From the NCBI GenBank assembly GCA_946641515.1, contig CAMPBT010000009.1:1-54072 (forward strand): a stretch of DNA of 54,072 nucleotides, given 5' to 3'. The translations under genes were made by a program, and so were the position numbers. Shown one piece after another: positions 38,497-45,959 of the stretch; position 1 is the stretch's first letter; each line of letters opens with the position of its first letter. Source of the DNA: UBA3210 sp002363635. Lineage in GTDB: Bacteria > Bacillota_I > Bacilli_A > RFN20 > CAG-449. Below the pieces are notes generated by a model. It did no database searches. It had not been told where the DNA came from and worked only from the letters and a program-made list of their open reading frames with translations.

Positions 38497-39138
38497 TTAA
38501 AACATATCGTCAAAACTGTCAATAAAAGAATCAACAATTTTATACTTCAATAGATCTTCTCCATTAATATACCAATCTTTTGATTTGTATTTATTAAATA
38601 ATTTCTCATTTATTGCTGTACGCTCTAAAATATAATCCTTCATTGTGTTTAATTGCTTTTTGTAATTAGCCTGTGCAGACTCAACTTGTTCTGCTGTTCC
38701 CCCTAATGTAGCAGAACCTGTATGGCATAAGAATTGAGAGTGCTTAAAGGCTAATCGCTTATCACCAGCTAAGTAGATTAAAAATCCTGCGCTCATTGCA
38801 ACACCCATAGAGATAGTTACAATAGGAATTCTACTGCTTATAAGCAAATCGCAAAAATACAATGCCTGTTCAATATCTCCCCCATATGTATGAATAAACA
38901 AATAGATAGGTTTTAACTTGTCTTTTGCAATGCCTCTTTCGTCCATATTCATCTGAATAATAACTTTACTTAATTCAAGTAAGTCATACTTATCATCTAT
39001 TTCATAGTCAATATAAAAAGTTCTATTCTTTCTATTCCCCCAATATGATAATTCATATGAATCTGGCAATACACAATCTCTAAGATTCTCGGGAACTTCT
39101 GGAATAATGAATTCAATGTCTTCATTTTGCATAGGCAT
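38497..39138 (-). CDS. ClpP-like serine protease (S14 family)
   Basis: A 213-residue protein of the ClpP/crotonase fold. It has PIYLFIHTYGGDIEQAL, then GVAMSAGFLIYLAG with nucleophile Ser at about 116, then FLCHTGS with His at about 139, and a C-terminal GEDLLKYKIVDSF with an Asp. In phages such proteins act as prohead proteases, but that role here competes with the 482-residue protein behind the portal. Location far upstream of the capsid genes suggests a regulatory or host-directed protease instead (inference). It overlaps the 55-residue gene by TAATG. Confidence 0.88.
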   Translation of the reverse strand: MPMQNEDIEFIIPEVPENLRDCVLPDSYELSYWGNRKNRTFYIDYEIDDKYDLLELSKVIIQMNMDERGIAKDKLKPIYLFIHTYGGDIEQALYFCDLLISSRIPIVTISMGVAMSAGFLIYLAGDKRLAFKHSQFLCHTGSATLGGTAEQVESAQANYKKQLNTMKDYILERTAINEKLFNKYKSKDWYINGEDLLKYKIVDSFIDSFDDMF

Positions 39139-39305
39139 TAATCTCCATTTTTTCTAAAATTTTCTAAAGCCTTTAACACATCCTTCTTTTCAGTAGCATA
39201 ATAAGTAGGGTGCTTGCTATATGTTTTGTGTAACACATTGTTATTACCAAACTTATAGCCAAGGCTTTCTAAATAATCCTTTTCTCTCTTTGTGATTATT
39301 ATCAT
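39138..39305 (-). CDS. Small basic hypothetical protein
   Basis: A 55-residue, basic protein (MIIITKREKDYLESLGYKFG then HKTYSKHPTYYATEKKDVL). ATG overlaps the HU stop (TAATG) and its own stop overlaps the ClpP start (TAATG), so the three genes form a coupled unit. It is shorter than many gene-calling limits. The helical SLGYKFG..VLHKTYS pattern recurs in small phage proteins but has no known role. Confidence 0.75.
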   Translation of the reverse strand: MIIITKREKDYLESLGYKFGNNNVLHKTYSKHPTYYATEKKDVLKALENFRKNGD

Positions 39306-39598
39306 TAGTCTTCCTCCGAAGCATTAAGTAATGTTCTAATGGTCTTTCCACCTTTGAACTTTAATTTTCTATGCTTTGGAATAAGAATAGAGCTCTTATC
39401 TTTAGGGCTAACTCCCTCTCTGTCCTTAAATTCCACAACACTAAAAATTCCAAATCCTCTAAATACAACTTCGTCACCTTCAAGTAGGCAATTAGTAAGA
39501 GTCTTTAGAAAATTGTCGTAAACATACTCTGCATCCATCTTTGTGATATCAGCTGTTTCTGCGAGTTTAGCAACAAAATCGTTTTTGTATAGCTTCAT
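39305..39598 (-). CDS. HU/IHF-family DNA-binding protein
   Basis: A 97-residue protein of the bacterial histone-like family. It has MKLYKNDFVAKLAETADITKMDAEYVYDNF, then EVVFRGFGIFSVVEFKDREG (the GFG turn), and a basic arm with PKHRKLKFKGGK. HU-like proteins bend DNA; phage versions help genome packing, replication or site-specific recombination. A perfect ATAGGC-N4-GCCTAT repeat lies in its leader. First gene of a coupled three-gene unit with the ClpP-like protease. Confidence 0.9.
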   Translation of the reverse strand: MKLYKNDFVAKLAETADITKMDAEYVYDNFLKTLTNCLLEGDEVVFRGFGIFSVVEFKDREGVSPKDKSSILIPKHRKLKFKGGKTIRTLLNASEED

Positions 39599-39627
39599 AT
39601 TTTCATCTCTCCTTTTAATCCGTATTT

Positions 39628-39643
39628 ATAGGCGTTTGCCTAT
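39628..39643. promoter_or_regulatory. Inverted repeat upstream of the HU-like gene
   Basis: A perfect palindromic box ATAGGC-GTTT-GCCTAT, 30-45 bp before the HU-like start codon and just before its ribosome-binding site. The place suggests an operator or mRNA hairpin controlling the HU-ClpP unit. The stem is short, so a protein-binding site is more likely than a terminator. Confidence 0.45.
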
Positions 39644-39715
39644 CCTCTCATTTATTAACTTATTAGGCTAATTTTTCAAACCTTAAAATACGAATAAACT
39701 GACTATTGTCGCTTT

Positions 39716-42361
39716 TTACTGTACAAAGCACTTAAGAAATAAATCCTTATTTACATTCCACAAAGTCTTTAAAAGAATAACTTTGTTTTTATGTAATTTA
39801 GACCTGCTCTTGTTTTTAACATCTTCCTTAAAAGTTCTACGTAATAGCCAAAGCATAAGATCCTGATAATTGCCAGAAATGTAAACCTTGCGAATGCTTT
39901 CAATAAGTTCATCAAAATCACTGCGTAATAATAAATACATTTCATCTGCATCATCTTTAAGCTGATAATCCTTGTACAATTTTAAAGAGTAGGTCTCAAT
40001 AAGCTTTTCAACTTTTCTTGATTGATTACGATTAACCTTATTCTCAAAATTTTTGACAAGAAATTTCTCAGTAGGAATTGTATGCTCCTTTGCCTTAGGC
40101 TTTGAGAATTTTAAATATTCGCTAAGCTCATTCATTGGACATCGTAAGTTGTAATTTATTTTTGCTGTGTCAAAGTCTTTGCGTTCAAGTAGCCAAAAAG
40201 ATGGATAACCATGATTTGAATACCACGCTTTTTTTATTAAGAATGAATCATCAGTATCAACAGGTGGTGTAAGACTTGTATCGTATATTTGAATATCTTT
40301 TTTTATCCTTGCAATTTCTGCTGGGATATCTACTTCAAATACTCTTTTAGCTGAATCAATAGCAGCTTGTGCTAATACGCTTAATTGACACACATAATTA
40401 TAATATTTCTCATCATTAAAATTATAAGTATAAGTTAAGCATATCTGAGCTAAATTGCTAGATTCACCAATTGATAATTGACTAGCAGCTAATTTATTAT
40501 CAACTTTGGCATAATCAAGTGGTGTGTTGTTATAATGATTCTTATCCTTTGGAATATTGTTAACAATCGTAGGGTAGTGAGAGTAACAATATTTGGCGTG
40601 CTTTACAATTGATTCCGAATTAGTTGTATATATACTATCAGAGTCCATATCTGAACCATTGTTTCTATCCTGGAAGTCTGTTCCAATCATATTGACAGCA
40701 ATAATTTGTGGCCCTAAATTAAAGTATTTCTTCATTTTATCGCTATAAACATTATGCAAATATCCCATATTGTTTCTTGAATTGAATGGACTTCTAAATT
40801 CAGCTAAGTATTCACCATCTGCAAATCGTTCAGTGAAACATTGAATAGCTCCATCCTCAACCTTAAAGGTATCATCTTTTTCAACATCATCACCAACAGC
40901 GTGCAAAAGCATTGCATATGGAGAACCTACAATAACTAAATTATCAGCATTTTGAATAAGCTTACCTGTTTTTAAGTTAAGAACATACGCATTTATAATA
41001 GCTTTCTTGCGATTTCTAAAATACTCACTGTTAACAAAATTAGGATTATGATTAACCAATTCGAGTATTACATCATAATCATTGGTAAAGTTTACATTAT
41101 CCCTTAAATAGTCAAGAAAACAATTGTTATCTTTTTTAAGGCTTTCAACATAATCTACTGTAGGCTTTATAACTTCTTCCATTGTTTCAATGTCTAAAGA
41201 ATTAATCATTTGATAACTCATACGTTGAACATTTCCTAATTTGCTAGGGTGCGCAGTCTTAACAATGCCAAAGTAATAATCATTTTCAGCAATTTTGTCT
41301 GACCAATATTCAAAAGTAATTCCATCAAATTTTAGCCATTTCATAGCATTTTCTGTAGTAATTAGCTTAATGTCCTTAGCATTTTTTACATTCCCCCACA
41401 TATCAGTTACTGTTGCAACTTCATAAGAAGTGCCAAAGTAATCTTTGAAAAAGTCTTGTATATTACTGCTAAACGCTGCCATTTTACAAAAATGGTTTCT
41501 TAGCAATAAGTATCCATTACACCATGAAGGTAATATACTTACATCAATTAAAGCTTGCCCATCAAAAAGAGCATTAAAAACAGGGTAGTTATTGATATTG
41601 CGTGTTACACAATGCTTATCACTATCAATCTCTACGCTAATTACAGATGTATTAAATGATTTTTCTACTTCATTAAGCACAAGTATTTCGTTAGGCTTAA
41701 TTTGTATTTTGTCGATTATTGTGGATGTCACAAGAGATGAGTATGCCCCAATTTCAACAATAGGAGTATTAACATCTGGTAATTGGATACCCATTGTCAG
41801 ATAATTCATTGCTACATCATATAGTCTGTCGCAGATAAACATACACGAACCTTTTTTTGCTTTACCTGCGGTTCTATATAGCCTTTTGTAATGAATAGTC
41901 TGATTGCCATATCGTATTGTTAATCCATTGCTATATGCATCTTCACGTAATTTTTCTCTTGATACTTTTTGATATTTGTCTTCTAACTGCATAGCCATAT
42001 CTTTAAGCTTATATGCATATTCAAGAGATTTCTTAGCATATGCTAAATTAACGTATTTTGGATGCGATATAATTTCTTCAGACTCAAATCTTTTTACAAT
42101 GTTTTCAAGATCAGCAATGCGTTTTTCACATTTTTTTAGTTCATCTTGAGCAGAAGAAAGGCCATAATTGAAATTAACACAAATAATATCCTTGGTAAAT
42201 GAATCTTTCCAAATATCTAAGCCTTGCTTCTTCATATAGTCAAGAAATAAACTATTTGTTATCATTGCATCTTTAACATCATATGATGTCCTTATCCCCA
42301 TGTTGACACCATAGATTGAGCCAGCTTCGTAGTTTTTTATCTTTAAACCGTATTTTGACAA
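39716..42361 (-). CDS. Two-barrel single-subunit RNA polymerase (YonO / QDE-1-like)
   Basis: An 881-residue protein. It contains a first-barrel motif FDGQALID (Asp267-Gly268) followed by LLLRNHFCKMAAF (Lys293), and a second-barrel motif NGSDMDSDS in which Asp571, Asp573 and Asp575 give the DxDxD metal-binding triad. Between them lies YLAEFRSPFNSRNNMGYLHN. This combination (DG, a K in RxxxxK, DxDxD) is the signature of the single-chain two double-psi beta-barrel polymerases. These include SPbeta YonO and eukaryotic RNA-dependent RNA polymerases. It would transcribe late phage genes (by analogy with YonO). A TTG start with GGGAGG upstream is used. An N-terminal coiled coil lies at 70-135. Confidence 0.7.
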   Translation of the reverse strand: MSKYGLKIKNYEAGSIYGVNMGIRTSYDVKDAMITNSLFLDYMKKQGLDIWKDSFTKDIICVNFNYGLSSAQDELKKCEKRIADLENIVKRFESEEIISHPKYVNLAYAKKSLEYAYKLKDMAMQLEDKYQKVSREKLREDAYSNGLTIRYGNQTIHYKRLYRTAGKAKKGSCMFICDRLYDVAMNYLTMGIQLPDVNTPIVEIGAYSSLVTSTIIDKIQIKPNEILVLNEVEKSFNTSVISVEIDSDKHCVTRNINNYPVFNALFDGQALIDVSILPSWCNGYLLLRNHFCKMAAFSSNIQDFFKDYFGTSYEVATVTDMWGNVKNAKDIKLITTENAMKWLKFDGITFEYWSDKIAENDYYFGIVKTAHPSKLGNVQRMSYQMINSLDIETMEEVIKPTVDYVESLKKDNNCFLDYLRDNVNFTNDYDVILELVNHNPNFVNSEYFRNRKKAIINAYVLNLKTGKLIQNADNLVIVGSPYAMLLHAVGDDVEKDDTFKVEDGAIQCFTERFADGEYLAEFRSPFNSRNNMGYLHNVYSDKMKKYFNLGPQIIAVNMIGTDFQDRNNGSDMDSDSIYTTNSESIVKHAKYCYSHYPTIVNNIPKDKNHYNNTPLDYAKVDNKLAASQLSIGESSNLAQICLTYTYNFNDEKYYNYVCQLSVLAQAAIDSAKRVFEVDIPAEIARIKKDIQIYDTSLTPPVDTDDSFLIKKAWYSNHGYPSFWLLERKDFDTAKINYNLRCPMNELSEYLKFSKPKAKEHTIPTEKFLVKNFENKVNRNQSRKVEKLIETYSLKLYKDYQLKDDADEMYLLLRSDFDELIESIRKVYISGNYQDLMLWLLRRTFKEDVKNKSRSKLHKNKVILLKTLWNVNKDLFLKCFVQ

Positions 42362-42444
42362 GCGAAAAATCCTCCCTTTATTTTTTACTACAAAACTATC
42401 TACATATTTATTTTTATCTCGTTACTAAATCTATTTAGATTATA

Positions 42445-43638
42445 TCACATACTCAACCATTTTTTTAATAAATTTCTCATTCTTTTACTAGGAATATAAA
42501 CAGTAATTGTTTTATCCAAGCGAATAGCAGAACGCCACAAAAATTGCAGCATTTCTGTTAATGCATATTCATCTTCATTGACAGTAGGGAAAAACTCTTT
42601 AATTGCAGGTGGAACATAAATGTTGCATAAATACGCAATTACAGTTTTGTCCATAAACTCATTCGTTGCCTTGGCATTGCAAGGAACAAAACAAGTCTGA
42701 TATCCATTGTTGCCAATCTGATTACGGTATTGCTTAAATGTAGTCCACATATTGTATTCTTTTTTACTACGTTCATAACCAAAGACCGGATCATAGTGAA
42801 CAGGCAAATTGCGAAAATAATTAGTTAAGGCATTTCTAACTTCTTTTAATTGTTCGGTATTCCTGGTGCGATACCAATTCTTTGAAAATATAGTCTCATC
42901 GTTCTTGTTTTTATCTAATATGCTGCGATTATCCCACTTGTATAGTTGCTCATGCTTATCTATGATTATCAGCTTAGCAAAATCATGTGGCGATTTTGTA
43001 TTGTGATTAAAAGGGTGGTATCTATACTTTAATCCATGCATATTTAAGTAATAGCTGTGTAACTGGCTCTTAAATCTATATGTCATGATATACACGTTTT
43101 TAAAAGAAGAGTATATGTATGGTGATTGTAATTTATAAAATTTCCCATTCTTGTAGTAAAGTGAATGCAATTTGCAAAGCTCATACTCGGTTTTGTAATA
43201 TTTCTTAGAAAATGAACCTGTCCAGGTTAAACAGCCATTATCATCTATTGTGGTCTTGTTCTTTATAAATCCTTCATAGTCCCCCTCCCCAATAGCCTCA
43301 TATTCCTCTATTACATTGCTTGTTTCGTCCATAATTAGCTCATAACCTACTTTTTTAATTTCATCTAAATTCTCTTTTGAAAGTCTGCCAAATAGGGCAT
43401 GAGTAGTCACAATATTTCTTCTTTCCTTAATTTGCGACATTAGACTCTTGTTTTTGTTACCTTTTTTATTGTCAGGAGCATAAAAATTCTTAGCTGGACA
43501 TAACTCAACGATACGTTCAACCTCACTTAAATATGGCGTAACAAAAATAAACTTTTGTTCTCTTTTAGTAGAATTGATATACTCAATTGCCTTTTTAGTT
43601 TTGCCAGAACCCATAATTTCATCCACTATAAAAATCAC
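42445..43638 (-). CDS. P-loop helicase-like ATPase (superfamily 2-like)
   Basis: A 397-residue protein starting with GTG. Walker A EIMGSGKTKKA lies at residues 7-17 right at the N-terminus, then FIFVTPYLSEVERIVE (motif Ia-like), VTTHALFG (motif like TTH at 78-85) and YELIMDETSNV (Walker B, Asp104-Glu105). The C-terminal half has FLWRSAIRLDKTITVYIPSKRMRNLL, which resembles motif VI with an Arg finger. It is probably a DNA helicase or translocase for replication or transcription. It lies between the RNA polymerase and the desulfurase. Confidence 0.75.
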   Translation of the reverse strand: MIFIVDEIMGSGKTKKAIEYINSTKREQKFIFVTPYLSEVERIVELCPAKNFYAPDNKKGNKNKSLMSQIKERRNIVTTHALFGRLSKENLDEIKKVGYELIMDETSNVIEEYEAIGEGDYEGFIKNKTTIDDNGCLTWTGSFSKKYYKTEYELCKLHSLYYKNGKFYKLQSPYIYSSFKNVYIMTYRFKSQLHSYYLNMHGLKYRYHPFNHNTKSPHDFAKLIIIDKHEQLYKWDNRSILDKNKNDETIFSKNWYRTRNTEQLKEVRNALTNYFRNLPVHYDPVFGYERSKKEYNMWTTFKQYRNQIGNNGYQTCFVPCNAKATNEFMDKTVIAYLCNIYVPPAIKEFFPTVNEDEYALTEMLQFLWRSAIRLDKTITVYIPSKRMRNLLKKWLSM

Positions 43639-43857
43639 CTGTTCTCCCCCTAAAATACGTTTATCACGGGAATTTCAAAAATGCGATTTTTGGATGCGCA
43701 TTTTATCGCTCGAAAAAACGCAATTGATAGTGCAAACAATTTAACAAAAAAGTGAGTTCACTCGAGCAAATACGCAATAACGCATGATATTTTGAATATC
43801 GAAATTCGTGCTATATAATATTATAAAAGAAAAAATATAAAAATAATTTTTTACTTT
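43639..43857 (-). promoter_or_regulatory. Intergenic leader with palindromes upstream of the helicase gene
   Basis: About 220 bp without a gene. It holds the perfect palindrome GATATT-TTG-AATATC (43786-43800), the inverted repeat AAAATGCG / CGCATTTT (43677-43684 and 43697-43704), and a direct repeat CTCGA-N6/8-ACGCAAT (near 43709 and 43761). The last two occur in AT-rich sequence just before the ribosome-binding site (GGGGGAG). Likely a promoter/operator zone for the helicase-RNA polymerase unit. A plus-strand TTGAAT..TATAAT pair is visible at 43792-43820 but faces the desulfurase gene end and has no gene to serve. Confidence 0.45.
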
Positions 43858-43887
43858 AGTAAAAAAGCAGGAACAAAGTTCCTGCCT
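43858..43887 (-). terminator. Rho-independent terminator of the cysteine desulfurase gene
   Basis: A perfect 8-bp GC-rich stem GCAGGAAC-TTT-GTTCCTGC followed by TTTTTT on the minus strand, directly behind the stop codon. Confidence 0.93.
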
Positions 43888-44930
43888 TAATACTTCGTAT
43901 TAAGATAAAACTTAAAAGCTTTATTAAGTATCTCAATACATTTTAAGACATCAGTATTAGTAGACAAAGAAAATCTTAAGACACCATTGATATACTCTTT
44001 GTCTAATCCTATTGCCTGGATTACGTTGCTTATTTCTTTGCTACCGGAATTGCAAGCAGAGCCAGTAGAGCAATATATTCCAAATTCATTTAACACCCCT
44101 AGTAGTTCTCTACTGTCAATTCCTTTGAAAGCAACATTTAAATTATTAGGTAACCTATGATATATAGACCCATTTACAACAAAATTAAGTCCAAATTCTT
44201 TTATTCCCCCTAACAATAAGTTTCTCTTTCTGATTAATACCTCATTGTTATAATCTAACATCTCTATTGCTTTCCATAATCCTGCTATGTATGGCAAGTT
44301 TTCAGTTCCACCTCTTCTTCCTTGCTCTTGTGCTCCATGTATTAATGGTTTAAGTGGTGTACCTCTTTTGCAATATAAAAATCCAATTCCTTTTGGCCCA
44401 TGTATTTTTTGTCCTGACATACTGAACATATCTACATTTCTCCATTCTTTCTGACAATCAATAGGATAGTAGGGTAGATATTGAGTTGCATCTGTATGGA
44501 ATATTTTATCTTTAAATATCGTTGATAAAGACTCTATATCCTGTATGGTGCCAATTTCAGAATTAGCTGCTTGAATTGATATGGTATCAGTTTCAATTTT
44601 TTGTTTTGGCAAGAGTACAAAACCTAAATGGTCTACAGGCAGTCTAATTTGCCCTACAATGGACTTATGTTCAATAGACGTAGTAGTTATTGTCTTACCA
44701 TTTAAAGCTAGCGAATTGGACTCACAGGCACCGCTAGTGAATATAATTTCATCAGGGAAACAATTAAATTTTTCTGCTATTGATTTTCTGTAAAAATCTA
44801 ATTTTTTCTTTGCTTCGAACCCTAAGTTGTGCATACTACTTGGATTACCCCATGTTTTACGCATTGTTTCAGTAATTATTTCGATTACTTCTGGAAAAAC
44901 CTCTGTTGTTGCTGCGTTATCTAAATACAT
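43887..44930 (-). CDS. Cysteine desulfurase (NifS/IscS class, PLP-dependent)
   Basis: A 347-residue aminotransferase class V enzyme: MYLDNAATTEV, WGNPSS.H, TSGACESN, SIEHKS (His88), HTDATQ (Asp147/Gln150) and FSMSGQKIHGPKG with PLP Lys175. A CSTGSACNSGS loop carries catalytic Cys293. It removes sulfur from L-cysteine to form a persulfide, which is passed on for Fe-S clusters, tRNA thiolation or DNA phosphorothioation. It is shorter than cellular IscS (about 400 residues) but all key residues are present. The canonical His before the PLP-Lys is Gln here. It has its own terminator and the divergent control region upstream. No dnd, thiI or mnmA gene is in the window. Confidence 0.92.
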   Translation of the reverse strand: MYLDNAATTEVFPEVIEIITETMRKTWGNPSSMHNLGFEAKKKLDFYRKSIAEKFNCFPDEIIFTSGACESNSLALNGKTITTTSIEHKSIVGQIRLPVDHLGFVLLPKQKIETDTISIQAANSEIGTIQDIESLSTIFKDKIFHTDATQYLPYYPIDCQKEWRNVDMFSMSGQKIHGPKGIGFLYCKRGTPLKPLIHGAQEQGRRGGTENLPYIAGLWKAIEMLDYNNEVLIRKRNLLLGGIKEFGLNFVVNGSIYHRLPNNLNVAFKGIDSRELLGVLNEFGIYCSTGSACNSGSKEISNVIQAIGLDKEYINGVLRFSLSTNTDVLKCIEILNKAFKFYLNTKY

Positions 44931-44950
44931 ATTTTTACCCCCTTAAAGTT

Positions 44951-44980
44951 ATTTTATCAGAAAGCATCGCTTTTGAAACG
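44951..44980 (-). promoter_or_regulatory. Possible promoter for cysteine desulfurase gene
   Basis: On the minus strand a TAAAAT box within CTGATAAAAT sits 22 bp before the ribosome-binding site AAGGGGG, with a weak TTTCAA-like -35 about 17 bp further upstream. Next upstream are the three ATTTGCRAAT boxes. The -35 is a poor match, so this is tentative. Confidence 0.35.
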
Positions 44981-44989
44981 CACTTTTAA

Positions 44990-45032
44990 GATTTGCGAAT
45001 GATTTGCAAATGTTGAGAATGGATTTGCAAAT
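44990..45032. promoter_or_regulatory. Three phased GATTTGCRAAT operator-like boxes
   Basis: GATTTGCGAAT at 44990-45000, GATTTGCAAAT at 45001-45011 and GATTTGCAAAT at 45022-45032. Start distances are 11 and 21 bp, i.e. one and two helical turns, so a bound protein would sit on one face of the DNA. Each box contains the self-complementary ATTTGCAAAT (first copy with one change). They lie just upstream of the desulfurase promoter candidate and near the start of the divergent region. Confidence 0.65.
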
Positions 45033-45580
45033 AAAAAAAATAGGGTGTGTAGGTGAAGTAGCTGTTAAAACTTCCACCGCTGCTGGGCTCGTGATCATTT
45101 AGCCTACCCCCCACTAGTGCCTAGAAACCGCATAAAATGGGCATTTTTTGCGGTTTTGACTTTTAAAAATAAAACATAGCTTTTAAGGTGTAACAAGTAA
45201 ATATCAATTTTATAGATTGACTGTCAAGGTCAAACTAAAGTCTTTTCGACTGTCAAGGTCGTGATATTTACAAAACAATTTTTCTTTTTGTTCTTTGATA
45301 AATAATGAATATAGTCTTACTTAGTGGGTTGTTATATATCTATAGCACGAAACTATTTAAGGGGAAACGGCTTTTTGCTCGAATTGCGACTTTGCTTTTT
45401 TATACCGCTAGTTTTTATAAAAAAGCATTGTAAGGGAACGTCACGAACGTAATTTTTGTTTGAAGTTGTAATATATTTATTCATAACCCAACGTGAGTGT
45501 TTATACCGTTTCATGCATTTTGCGTGTGTAAAACTATGCTTGCAAGTGTGCATTCTGCGTGTGTGCAAGTGTTCGGAAAA
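45033..45580. other. Divergent control region, gene-free
   Basis: No convincing gene in about 550 bp. It contains a hairpin AAACCGCA..TGCGGTTT (45125-45156) and two copies of GACTGTCAAGGTC (45219-45231 and 45248-45260). It also has a repeat TGCATTYTGCGTGTGT at 45514-45529 and 45549-45564, with two copies of TGCAAGTGT (45541-45549 and 45564-45572). Together with the flanking repeats this looks like a switch region between the minus-strand and plus-strand programmes or a replication origin; the sequence alone cannot separate these. Confidence 0.55.
45219..45260. repeat. Paired GACTGTCAAGGTC boxes
   Basis: Two identical 13-bp direct repeats, starts 29 bp apart. The first is embedded in TTGACTGTCAAGGTCAA, so it carries overlapping inverted half-sites (TTGAC and GTCAA). 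They could be sites for a repressor or replication initiator. Confidence 0.6.
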
Positions 45581-45705
45581 TACGGTCTAGTGAAAGTCTA
45601 GGTTAGGAAAGTGACTCATAGTGTATCTGTGGCGGGATACCGGTTTGTGGTATACGGTCTAGTGAAAGTCTAGGTTAGGAAAGTGACTCATAGTGTATCT
45701 GTGGC
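45581..45705. repeat. Two perfect 53-bp direct repeats before the plus-strand operon
   Basis: Copies at 45581-45633 and 45653-45705 are identical over 53 bp and are separated by 19 bp (72-bp period). Each starts TACGGTCTAGTGAAAGTCTA and ends GTGTATCTGTGGC, and contains CTAG..CTAG. The second copy ends 55 bp before the first plus-strand start codon. Such long exact copies just before an operon suggest tandem phage promoters, activator sites or structured leader RNA. Confidence 0.92.
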
Positions 45706-45760
45706 ATTGTAACTATTCTAAAATTCTAGTCATTATGTAAAGGTTAAAAAGGTGGAAATT

Positions 45761-45946
45761 ATGATAGATTTATTCAAACCAACTGTAAAATACGATTTTA
45801 CACACAATATAAACGCTTATAAAAGCATAGAAATTACTAGCACAATTCCAGTTTGTGTTATAGCACAATACATGATAAACAAAAAATTTAGTCAAGAAAT
45901 AATAACAGATTTATTAGAGATTAATTTAAAAAATTTGAAAGGTTAA
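45761..45946 (+). CDS. First early gene, small hypothetical protein
   Basis: A 61-residue protein starting MIDLFKPTVKYDF, with KSIEITSTIPVCVIAQYMINKKF and an end TDLLEINLKNLKG. ATG at 45761 has AAAGGTGG five bases upstream, whereas the GTG at 45752 lies within that site. The intergenic leader (AAGGTTAAAAAGGTGRWAATTATGA) is repeated almost exactly before the next gene, so both probably have similar translation. Function unknown. Confidence 0.65.
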   Translation: MIDLFKPTVKYDFTHNINAYKSIEITSTIPVCVIAQYMINKKFSQEIITDLLEINLKNLKG

Positions 45947-45959
45947 AAAGGTGATAATT

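Noticed and set aside
38425..38521. Complete tRNA gene
   Set aside because: No D-arm, no 5-bp anticodon stem with 7-nt loop, and the 5' part lies in the ClpP-like coding sequence.
43792..43820. Plus-strand sigma70-like promoter TTGAAT..TATAAT
   Set aside because: It would read antisense into the desulfurase gene and has no plus-strand gene; likely AT-rich coincidence.
45305..45433. Plus-strand 42-codon ORF, hydrophobic and basic, in the control region
   Set aside because: No Shine-Dalgarno sequence, runs through repeat-rich regulatory DNA and has no clear family; kept out of the gene list.
45353..45568. Minus-strand 71-codon ORF in the control region
   Set aside because: Low-complexity Cys/His-rich product made by the GTGTGCAAGTGT repeats; no ribosome-binding site.
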